From Paracoccaceae bacterium (GTDB taxonomy: Bacteria; Pseudomonadota; Alphaproteobacteria; Rhodobacterales; Rhodobacteraceae), in contig CABZJG010000136.1 of assembly GCA_902525995.1 (NCBI GenBank), positions 1 to 5,200 of the forward strand: 5,200 bases of DNA, in the 5' to 3' direction. Position 1 is the stretch's first letter, and the number at the start of each line of letters is the position of its first letter. The notes under the pieces were generated by a model that had not been told where the DNA came from, did not search any database, and saw nothing but the letters and a program-made list of their open reading frames with translations. Below, in pieces: positions 1 through 5,200 of the stretch. A program made the translations under genes and the position numbers.

Positions 1-262
1 TTTTGTAACCCACCACCAAGGTAACCGCCGCTGCGCTCAAACGCGGCCAATCCAGAGCGCCGCCGGTGGCCTCTGGCCACAGGACCAGCGGTGCGATCAA
101 ACCGGGCAGCAAGCCGACAGCCGTGTAGCGCAGGTGGCGCAGAACCCAAGACGGCATTTTTCGATCACCCACCACGCCTAAAAATAAAAAGCGCAATCCA
201 AAGGTGCCAAGGCCAAGCGCCCAAATCACAAGCCATAGATTGCTGTCTTGTGCAAAATTCAT
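1..262 (-). CDS. azlD: AzlD-family small subunit of branched-chain amino acid exporter (3' end cut by window edge)
   Basis: Small membrane subunit that pairs with AzlC to export branched-chain amino acids (compare YgaH of E. coli YgaZH and BrnE of Corynebacterium BrnFE). Reading the minus strand from ATG at 262 gives 87 codons, open to the window edge. AzlD proteins are usually about 100-110 residues, so only the C-terminal end is missing. The translation begins MNFAQDSNLWLVIWALGLGT. It shows a first hydrophobic helix (about residues 9-31), then a basic stretch with the family-typical pattern LRHLRYTAVGLLPGLIAPLV (41-60), and another hydrophobic segment starting near residue 77. The start is fixed by a 1-base overlap with the azlC stop (TGATG at 264-260), typical of co-translated partners. 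Family assignment rests on size, helix pattern, the R-Y-x-x-x-G-L-L-P block and position directly after azlC. Confidence 0.85.
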   Translation of the reverse strand, partial: MNFAQDSNLWLVIWALGLGTFGLRFLFLGVVGDRKMPSWVLRHLRYTAVGLLPGLIAPLVLWPEATGGALDWPRLSAAAVTLVVGYK

Positions 263-972
263 CAGCGGCGCTTTCCGATCCCGCGCTGTTCACTCCAAGC
301 ACCGACACTCATCCCGATCACACCTGCGAGCATAATCCCAAGGTTATACGGCATGGCATGAAACAAAAGCCCCGCAATGACCGACGCCAGAGCGGCCAGA
401 ATATGCGGCACAGTGCGTAGCAACGGGGCGAGAAGGGCAATAAAGGTAAGCGAGGTGGCAAAATCCAACGGGATTTCGGCGGGAACGGATTGTCCAACCA
501 ACGCTCCCAAAAAGGTGAGCGCGTACCAAATCGGGATTACAGGCGTCGCAACACCAAAGAAAAACGCAAGTTTTTGCGGTACACTCATTTGAGGGTTGTT
601 TTCATATTGTAGAATGCTTGTGGCATAGCTTTGATCAACCATTGTGTATGCCGCCGCCATCCTCTGCCAAAACCTTGCTGTTCCCAAATGCGGTGTCAGT
701 GAGGCCGAATAAAGTGCCATGCGCAAATTCAAAGCCAACGAAGATAAAATAACGATCACAGTGGGGGTGTTATCTTGCATCAATTCCAGCGCGGTAAGCT
801 GCGCTGCGCCGGCCACAACTAGCACGCTAAAGCTTAGAGCCTCAAATACACTAAGACCTGCTTCGGTTGCGACCACTCCGAATAAAAAACCGAAAGGTCC
901 AATGACAAGCGTATGTGGCGCGCCGTTTAATACACCCTTTATGAAAAAACCTGACGGCTGTGGGATTGACAT
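262..972 (-). CDS. azlC: AzlC-family large subunit of branched-chain amino acid exporter
   Basis: Inner-membrane permease of 236 residues, the large subunit of an AzlCD/YgaZH/BrnFE-type exporter. The family is known for branched-chain amino acid export and azaleucine resistance; the exact substrate here is inferred. Family signatures are clear: GPFGFLFGVVATEAGLS (25-41), the conserved block ending in AGAAQ (54-58), NLRMALYSASL (82-92) and DQSYA (113-117). Further hydrophobic helices lie at about 135-160, 170-185, 189-207 and 210-226, and the tail is basic (GKRR). Length is normal for the family. The ATG at 972 has a short AGG eight bases upstream on the minus strand (983-981), a modest ribosome binding site. 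It is transcribed divergently from the Moco operon and shares one base with azlD. No convincing promoter for this direction was found in the 64-base gap. Nothing links it functionally to the neighbouring molybdenum genes. Confidence 0.93.
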   Translation of the reverse strand: MSIPQPSGFFIKGVLNGAPHTLVIGPFGFLFGVVATEAGLSVFEALSFSVLVVAGAAQLTALELMQDNTPTVIVILSSLALNLRMALYSASLTPHLGTARFWQRMAAAYTMVDQSYATSILQYENNPQMSVPQKLAFFFGVATPVIPIWYALTFLGALVGQSVPAEIPLDFATSLTFIALLAPLLRTVPHILAALASVIAGLLFHAMPYNLGIMLAGVIGMSVGAWSEQRGIGKRR

Positions 973-979
973 ATATGAT
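951..979 (+). promoter_or_regulatory. Candidate sigma70-type promoter for the fdhD-moeA operon
   Basis: CTGACG (951-956) and TATGAT (974-979) are separated by 17 bases. They match the -35 and -10 consensus at 4 of 6 and 5 of 6 positions. Transcription would start near 986, leaving a leader of about 50 bases before the fdhD ATG. The elements overlap the start codon and first codons of the divergent azlC. A perfect TTGACA also occurs at 966-971, but it has no acceptable -10 at 16-18 bases. This is a pattern match only; AT-rich hexamers of this quality arise by chance. Confidence 0.35.
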
Positions 980-1036
980 ACCTAAAGTAGCACAGTAGAG
1001 CGATGCAATTCTAAAATAGCCTTGGGACAAATATTG

Positions 1037-1915
1037 ATGAGCAAATCGACCACTGACTATGTGATTGCGCCTATGAGTGTGCCAAGCGGTTTGACCGCGC
1101 AGTTGACCGGTGTCGACCATCATGGACAGCACCAAGTGCTGGACGTTGTCGAAGAGCGGCCGTTGACGATTTTCCTCAATTCGCAGGAAATTGTCACGGC
1201 CATGACCATTGGCGATTACCCCGAGTACTTAGCGCTTGGATTTTTGTGCAATCAGGGAATGTTACAGTGCGATGATCAGATCACCGATATTGCATTTGAT
1301 GAAGAGCTTGAAACCATTGTTGTGCGCACGGCGCGAACCACGGATTACGAAGCAAAACTGCAAAAGAAAACCCGCACAAGCGGATGCGCCGTTGGAACCG
1401 TGTTTGGTGATATGATGGAAGGCCTTGAAGCGGTAAAACTGCCCCGATCAGATATAAAAACATCTTGGCTTTATACGCTTGCTGCAAAAATTAACCGCAC
1501 GCCCTCGCTTTATTTAAAAGCCGGGGCCATTCACGGGACTGTTTTGTGCCATCAAGATCAGCCACTGGTTTATATGGAAGATGTCGGGCGTCATAATGCC
1601 GTGGATAAAGTCGCGGGATGGATGCTGTCTCAATCGGAAAAGGCAGATGACAAAATACTTTACACCACGGGCCGCCTAACGTCCGAAATGGTCATCAAAA
1701 CTGCCCATATGGGCATCCCCATCCTTGCTTCTCGTTCGGGATTTACCGCTTGGGGGGTCGAGATTGCACGGCAAGTTGGTCTGACTTTGATCGGGCGGCT
1801 GCGCGGCAAGCGGTTTGTCTGCCTTGCGGGCGAAGAGCGACTGATTTGGGACGCGGATATGTACAAAATTCCAGACGACCCAAAAGCCGCAGTGCGCAAA
1901 GGGTCAGAGAAATGA
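1037..1915 (+). CDS. fdhD: FdhD, formate dehydrogenase accessory sulfurtransferase
   Basis: Cytoplasmic chaperone that, in the studied E. coli case, takes sulfur from the cysteine desulfurase IscS and passes it to the Mo-bis-MGD cofactor of formate dehydrogenase. The 292-residue product carries the family hallmarks: an N-terminal EERPLTIFLN-type segment (39-48), EDVGRHNAVDKVAG (181-194), TGRLTSEMV (211-219), a GIPILASRSG-type block (226-235) and GLTLIGRLRG (248-257). The loop that normally reads CGxCG is here SGCAVGT, with a single cysteine at residue 117. ATG at 1037 is preferred: GGGA at 1024-1027 sits nine bases upstream. In-frame TTG codons at 1022 and 1034 would extend the protein by only 5 or 1 residues, and the first has no visible ribosome binding site. 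First gene of the Moco operon; its stop overlaps the mobA start as ATGA (1912-1915). Confidence 0.95.
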   Translation: MSKSTTDYVIAPMSVPSGLTAQLTGVDHHGQHQVLDVVEERPLTIFLNSQEIVTAMTIGDYPEYLALGFLCNQGMLQCDDQITDIAFDEELETIVVRTARTTDYEAKLQKKTRTSGCAVGTVFGDMMEGLEAVKLPRSDIKTSWLYTLAAKINRTPSLYLKAGAIHGTVLCHQDQPLVYMEDVGRHNAVDKVAGWMLSQSEKADDKILYTTGRLTSEMVIKTAHMGIPILASRSGFTAWGVEIARQVGLTLIGRLRGKRFVCLAGEERLIWDADMYKIPDDPKAAVRKGSEK

Positions 1916-2532
1916 AGCAGCCGCTCGGAGTGATCCTAGCCGGCGGTCTGGCCCGCCGCATGGGGGGCGGGGATAAAGGCCGGCTGATGCTGCAGGGCCA
2001 ATCCATGATATCTCGGGTCGTTGAGCGGTTGGCCCCGCAGGTTGCACAGGTCGGATTAAACGCCAACGGAGACCCCAACCGGTTCGATGATCTTGGACTG
2101 CCCGTCTTTGCCGACAGTGTTGACGGATATGCTGGGCCACTTGCCGGGGTTCTTGCCGGTTTGGACTGGGCCTGTGCACAGGGCGGCGAGCACATCGTTA
2201 CGGTTGCGGCGGATACGCCTTTTTTCCCCTGTGATCTTGTGCCCCAGCTCATTTTGGCTTCTGAGGGCATGACGGTGCCTTTGGCGCTTGCCGCTACAAA
2301 AGAGCCAAATGGCGTGTCTATGCGGCAGCCAACTTTTGGCCTCTGGCCGGTTGCTTTAAAGGAGGACTTGCGCGGGCATTTGCAAAATGGGTTGCGCAAA
2401 ATTGTCCAGTGGACGGAAATGCACGGCGCACGGCAGGCTGCGTTTTCATCGACACCGTTTGATCCGTTCTTTAACGTGAACACGCCGCAGGACCTGGAAA
2501 CGGCAAGTGCATTGCTAAAGGATCACGCATGA
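1912..2532 (+). CDS. mobA: MobA, molybdenum cofactor guanylyltransferase
   Basis: Cytoplasmic nucleotidyltransferase that couples GMP from GTP to Mo-molybdopterin, giving the bis-MGD cofactor used by DMSO-reductase-family enzymes such as formate dehydrogenase. The 206-residue product has the expected order of motifs. These are the nucleotide-binding LAGGLARRMGGGDKG (9-23), the block GYAGPLAGVLAGL (72-84), the metal-binding VAADTPFFP (98-106, Asp101 as in the E. coli enzyme), PTFGLWPV (140-147) and the C-terminal FFNVNTPQDL (186-195). Length is normal (E. coli MobA is 194). The open frame continues upstream, but ATG at 1912 is chosen because it overlaps the fdhD stop by four bases and the protein then starts directly with the first beta strand. 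The mobB start overlaps its stop, also as ATGA. The product is MobA rather than the CMP-specific MocA, judged by sequence style and by the mobB neighbour. Confidence 0.95.
   Translation: MKQPLGVILAGGLARRMGGGDKGRLMLQGQSMISRVVERLAPQVAQVGLNANGDPNRFDDLGLPVFADSVDGYAGPLAGVLAGLDWACAQGGEHIVTVAADTPFFPCDLVPQLILASEGMTVPLALAATKEPNGVSMRQPTFGLWPVALKEDLRGHLQNGLRKIVQWTEMHGARQAAFSSTPFDPFFNVNTPQDLETASALLKDHA
2517..2522 (+). promoter_or_regulatory. Ribosome binding site of mobB
   Basis: AAAGGA inside the last codons of mobA, six bases before the mobB ATG at 2529. It supports that start and the coupled-translation layout. Confidence 0.6.
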
Positions 2533-3020
2533 AAATCTACGGTGTTACAGGGTGGAAAAATTCGGGCAAAACGGGCCTTATGGAAAGGTTGGTCAGTGAA
2601 TTTGTCAAGCGCGGCTTTTCCGTATCCACAATCAAACACGCCCACCACAGTTTTGATGTGGATCGCAGCGGCAAAGACAGTCATCGCCATAGAGTGGCCG
2701 GCGCTCGTGAGGTTATGCTATCCTCGCGCAACCGCTTTGCGCTGATGCATGAGCTGCGCGACGAAGAAGAGCCCAGCCTTGAGGTGCTGCTTGCAAAACT
2801 TTCGCCTGTTGATCTTGTTCTGATCGAAGGTTTTAAACGCGACCGCCACCCAAAGATAGAAACCTGTCGCGCGGTCACAGGCACGGATCTAATTGCCACA
2901 AATGATCCGACCATTCACGCGGTTGCAAGCGATGTTGCAATGACCCTTGATCGGCCTGTTTTTGATCTTGATGATACAGCCGCTATTGCAGATTTCATCC
3001 AGTCAGAGGTGGCGCTTTGA
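2529..3020 (+). CDS. mobB: MobB, GTP-binding partner in bis-MGD formation
   Basis: Small P-loop GTPase (163 residues) that binds MobA and enhances, but in E. coli is not essential for, guanine dinucleotide attachment. The P-loop is GWKNSGKT (8-15). It is followed by the family-specific IKHAHHSFDVDRSGKDSHRH (35-54) with AGAREV (57-62), and by LIEGFKRDRHPKIE (98-111), where the Glu-Gly-Phe-Lys block is typical of MobB. The length is that of a stand-alone MobB, with no fused MobA or MoeA domain. Start ATG 2529 has an AAAGGA site six bases upstream and overlaps the mobA stop as ATGA (2529-2532). The stop at 3018-3020 overlaps the TTG start of the next gene. The adjacent mobA fits the known physical partnership. 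Confidence 0.95.
   Translation: MKIYGVTGWKNSGKTGLMERLVSEFVKRGFSVSTIKHAHHSFDVDRSGKDSHRHRVAGAREVMLSSRNRFALMHELRDEEEPSLEVLLAKLSPVDLVLIEGFKRDRHPKIETCRAVTGTDLIATNDPTIHAVASDVAMTLDRPVFDLDDTAAIADFIQSEVAL
3005..3012 (+). promoter_or_regulatory. Ribosome binding site that decides the TTG start of the uncharacterised gene
   Basis: AGAGGTGG at the end of mobB, with the GAGG core seven bases before TTG at 3017. The next in-frame ATG lies about 50 codons downstream, beyond the conserved IDWS motif, so this site argues that translation really begins at TTG. Confidence 0.6.
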
Positions 3021-3913
3021 GCATCGATACTGTTATTGCAATCGACTGGTCAGCGCGCTCAAAGCCCTCTGCCAAAAAGCCGGTTAAAGACGCGATATAT
3101 CTATGTGCCCAGCGGTTAGGGAGGCCATCTACGCACCCGCAGTATTTTCGTACCCGGCGCGCAGTGATGCAGCATCTTTACGCGCTTTTGGAAGCAGAAA
3201 TGACGGCTGGCCGGAAGACATTTGTCGGGTTTGATTTTTCCTTTGGCTATCCGCAAGGCTTTGCCAAAGCCCTGACCGGCAAGCCAGAGGCGCTGGCTGT
3301 TTGGGACTGGTTAAAGGAGCGGATTGAAGATCTGCCAGATAATAGCAACAACCGATTTGAGGTGGCCGCCGAGATCAATAAAATCTTTGCTGGAATTGGC
3401 CCGTTTTGGGGGGCACCTGCGCAATTGAAATTGCCGAGTCTGCCGCAGAAAGGCGTGGCGCGCCATTCCCACGGATTGCCGGAGTATCGGCAAACCGATC
3501 TTGCAGCCAAAGCCCATAGCGCGTGGAAACTGTACACCACTGGTGCAGTGGGATCGCAATCTTTGCTGGGCCTGCCCTATCTTTCAGAGCTGCGCAAATG
3601 GCTTGGAAAGCGCTGTCAGGTCTGGCCGATCGACGGGTGCAAACTGCTGCCGCGCGCATCCGTTGTGCTGGGTGAAATTTATCCGAGCATCCTGGCTGCA
3701 AAAGAAACCCTAGCGGATTACATTACGCGCTGGCCGGATCAGCTCTATCATATTCTGGATGCGCAGCAGGTTCGCGGCAGTTGTGACGAGCTGCAATGCA
3801 TGTTTCAAACCGACCCCGTCTTTCAAAGCTTTATCCCTGCCGATATACCTGCAAATATTCGAATTGAAGAAGGATGGATTATGGGCAGCTTTTTTGTGCG
3901 GGGGCGCCAATGA
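3017..3913 (+). CDS. Uncharacterised protein of a Moco operon, possible RNase H-like fold (DUF429-like)
   Basis: Function unknown. The 298-residue product is soluble: no signal peptide or membrane segment is seen. It opens with a hydrophobic strand ending in Asp, TVIAIDWSARS (5-15, Asp10). Next comes a second strand, FVGFDFSFGYP (69-79, Asp73), which resembles the 'DAPLG' strand of DUF429 proteins. A middle region follows with NNRFEVAAEIN (111-121) and GPFWGAP (128-134), then GEIYPS (219-224, Glu220) and ILDAQQV (246-252, Asp248), ending with EEGWIMG (284-290). The order Asp, Asp, Glu, Asp recalls acidic residues of RNase H-fold enzymes, but this is pattern reading by eye. I recall relatives in Rhodobacterales carrying loose cofactor-biosynthesis names; I do not treat that as evidence of function. 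The TTG start is backed by a good ribosome binding site and a TTGA overlap with mobB. Its stop overlaps moeA as ATGA, so it is clearly part of the operon. A nucleotide- or nucleic-acid-acting role is possible but unproven. Confidence 0.85.
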   Translation: MSIDTVIAIDWSARSKPSAKKPVKDAIYLCAQRLGRPSTHPQYFRTRRAVMQHLYALLEAEMTAGRKTFVGFDFSFGYPQGFAKALTGKPEALAVWDWLKERIEDLPDNSNNRFEVAAEINKIFAGIGPFWGAPAQLKLPSLPQKGVARHSHGLPEYRQTDLAAKAHSAWKLYTTGAVGSQSLLGLPYLSELRKWLGKRCQVWPIDGCKLLPRASVVLGEIYPSILAAKETLADYITRWPDQLYHILDAQQVRGSCDELQCMFQTDPVFQSFIPADIPANIRIEEGWIMGSFFVRGRQ

Positions 3914-5169
3914 TTACACCGCCGCCGTTGCGTGATGATTGTTTTGCTTTGCCTGCAGGCGTGGACTGGATGCCTGTTGAAACGGCGCTCGCGCTTTTAA
4001 AAGAAAAACTGACATGCCGGGTCGCCACGACCGAGCTTCCGCTTCAGCAGGCAGTTGGGCGATTTTTATCTAGCGATCTTTATGCACAGCGTAACAGCCC
4101 GCCGCACGCCAATAGTGCTGTAGATGGATATGGCTTTGATGGTACGCTAAGTAATCAAAGTGCTCCGCTGGTTCTGCCGCTGATCAAAGGCCGCGCAGCA
4201 GCGGGCCAGCCCTACCAAAGAAGCGTTCCAAAAGGATCGGCGATCCAGATATTAACCGGCGCTGCTTTGCCAAAAGGGGTCGACACAGTTGTGCTCCAAG
4301 AAGATGTGGCCACTGATGGGAAAGAAATTGCTTTTCACGGCCCATTGCGCCAAGGAAAAAACACCCGGTTGATGGGCGAAGATATTCAAGCGGGACAATG
4401 CGTTTTAAGTAAGGGCCGCAAGGTTACGGTGGCCGATTTAGGGCTCTTGGCCTCTGTCGGTATTGCAGATCTGCCAGTGCATGACAGATTAAGTGTCGGT
4501 GTTTTATCAACTGGCGATGAGCTAATAGAAGCGTCACAAGCGGCGAAATTGGGTAAAATCTATGATGCCAACAGACCGATGCTCTTGGGGCTTTTGCGCC
4601 GCCTGGGCTATGCTGCCGTGGACTTAGGCACTGCACCGGATGATCCTAATAAACTTCGTGCGCAGCTGGACAGTGCGGCCAGCCAATGTGATGTGATTTT
4701 GACATCGGGGGGCGCGTCAGCAGGCGCAGAAGACCATATGTCAGCTTTGCTAAACAGCACCGGATCAATGGCGCTTTGGCGCGTTGCGGTTAAGCCGGGA
4801 CGGCCATTGGCTATGGGGCTTTGGCACGGGGTGCCGGTTTTCGGACTGCCCGGAAATCCGGTTGCTGCTTTTGTGTGCACGGCTATTTTTGCAGCGCCGG
4901 CTTTACAGCAGATGGCGGGAGGAGACTGGCCAGTCCCGCAGGGTTTTAGCGTGCCAGCGGCATTCCATAAATCCAAAAAGCCCGGCCGAAGTGAATTTTT
5001 ACGCGCGCGCCTAAGAGAAGGCCGTGTAGAGGCCTTTGGCTCGGAAGGATCTGGTCGTATTAGCGGGTTGAGTTGGGCCGAAGGTCTGGTCGAACTTGGC
5101 GAAGAAGCCGCAACAATCAAGCCTGGAGACAAGGTTCGATTTATTCCCTTTAACGCATTGGGTCTGTGA
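3910..5169 (+). CDS. moeA: MoeA, molybdopterin molybdenumtransferase
   Basis: Cytoplasmic enzyme that inserts molybdate into adenylylated molybdopterin, giving Mo-molybdopterin, the substrate of MobA. The 419-residue length matches the family (E. coli MoeA 411). Motifs in order: PPHANSAVDGYGF (64-76, Asp72 equivalent to E. coli Asp59), QILTGAALPKGVDTVVLQED (113-132), STGDEL (200-205), IYDANRPML (217-225), LTSGGASAGAEDH (264-276), VAVKPGRPLAMG (292-303) and GLPGNPVAA (312-320). The C-terminal domain ends in a beta-rich tail with KPGDKVRFIPF (404-414). ATG at 3910 is chosen because it overlaps the previous stop as ATGA, like the other junctions. An in-frame ATG at 3874 would add 12 residues, but its GAAGAAGG purine run abuts the codon, which is too close for a good ribosome binding site. 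Last gene visible in the operon. No fused MogA-like domain other than the intrinsic one is present. Confidence 0.95.
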   Translation: MITPPPLRDDCFALPAGVDWMPVETALALLKEKLTCRVATTELPLQQAVGRFLSSDLYAQRNSPPHANSAVDGYGFDGTLSNQSAPLVLPLIKGRAAAGQPYQRSVPKGSAIQILTGAALPKGVDTVVLQEDVATDGKEIAFHGPLRQGKNTRLMGEDIQAGQCVLSKGRKVTVADLGLLASVGIADLPVHDRLSVGVLSTGDELIEASQAAKLGKIYDANRPMLLGLLRRLGYAAVDLGTAPDDPNKLRAQLDSAASQCDVILTSGGASAGAEDHMSALLNSTGSMALWRVAVKPGRPLAMGLWHGVPVFGLPGNPVAAFVCTAIFAAPALQQMAGGDWPVPQGFSVPAAFHKSKKPGRSEFLRARLREGRVEAFGSEGSGRISGLSWAEGLVELGEEAATIKPGDKVRFIPFNALGL

Positions 5170-5200
5170 GCCAAAGCCTGCAAAGCGCGGTCTTTTAACT
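5170..5200 (+). other. Short non-coding tail after moeA, nothing recognised
   Basis: Thirty-one bases follow the moeA stop. I see no stable hairpin with a T-run and no start codon with a ribosome binding site, so whether the operon ends here or continues to the right cannot be told from this window. Confidence 0.4.

Noticed and set aside
91..420. Plus-strand open frame (109 codons) over the azlD-azlC junction
   Set aside because: It runs opposite two recognisable membrane proteins and its translation has no coherent domain or hydrophobic pattern.
966..971. Perfect TTGACA hexamer at the azlC start codon
   Set aside because: No acceptable -10 hexamer lies 16-18 bases downstream, so it was not used as the promoter -35 element.
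973..1036. ModE-type or other molybdate-responsive operator in the divergent gap
   Set aside because: No palindrome with the expected half-sites was found; only the trivial CATATATG symmetry at the azlC start is present.
2358..2370. Near-perfect ribosome binding sequence AAAGGAGG inside mobA followed by an in-frame TTG
   Set aside because: The spacing to TTG is only two bases and the purines encode conserved-frame Lys-Glu codons of MobA; no sensible shorter product would begin there.
1743..2483. Long minus-strand open frame (246 codons) opposite mobA
   Set aside because: It lies antisense to a clear MobA with all motifs, has low-complexity Pro/Arg/Ser-rich composition and no recognisable family features; it is a by-product of mobA codon use.
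4608..5183. Minus-strand open frame (191 codons) opposite the end of moeA
   Set aside because: Antisense to the conserved C-terminal half of MoeA, with biased Pro/Ser/Ala composition and no family motif.
5170..5200. Possible terminator after moeA (AAAG and CTTTT near each other)
   Set aside because: The complementary bases give only a four-pair stem, with no GC-rich arm; too weak to call, and the window ends here.

Overview
The window looks like chromosomal DNA from an alphaproteobacterium, most likely a Rhodobacterales (Roseobacter-type) marine organism. This rests on the flavour of the proteins, the moderate GC content (roughly low-to-mid 50s by eye), and a gene order in which fdhD, mobA, mobB, a conserved uncharacterised gene and moeA follow each other directly. 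The lineage is an inference from protein style, not a database result.

Left part (1-972, minus strand): a two-gene unit for a branched-chain amino acid exporter. The large subunit AzlC (972 to 262) is followed by the small subunit AzlD (262 to beyond the left edge). The two genes share one base, as TGATG.

Middle (973-1036): a 64-base divergent intergenic region. A plausible sigma70-type promoter for the rightward operon lies at 951-979, overlapping the first codons of azlC.

Right part (1037-5169, plus strand): a tightly packed five-gene operon for the last steps of molybdenum cofactor (Moco) maturation. In order it encodes FdhD (sulfur transfer to the cofactor of formate dehydrogenase), MobA (GMP attachment giving Mo-bis-MGD), MobB (GTP-binding partner of MobA), a 298-residue protein of unknown function, and MoeA (molybdate insertion). 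Every junction is a 4-base start/stop overlap (ATGA, ATGA, TTGA, ATGA), so the five products are probably translationally coupled. The early pathway genes (moaA-E, mogA) and the client enzyme are not in the window. The combination points to a bis-MGD enzyme, probably a formate dehydrogenase, encoded elsewhere or just outside the window.

The most interesting item is the uncharacterised fourth gene (3017-3913). It carries four acidic motifs in an order that recalls RNase H-fold proteins (DUF429-like), yet it is locked by overlapping reading frames into a Moco operon. A second item is that FdhD keeps only one cysteine of the family's usual CxxC sulfur-transfer loop. No RNA genes, mobile elements, CRISPR arrays or long repeats were seen. 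The last 31 bases (5170-5200) hold nothing that I can call.
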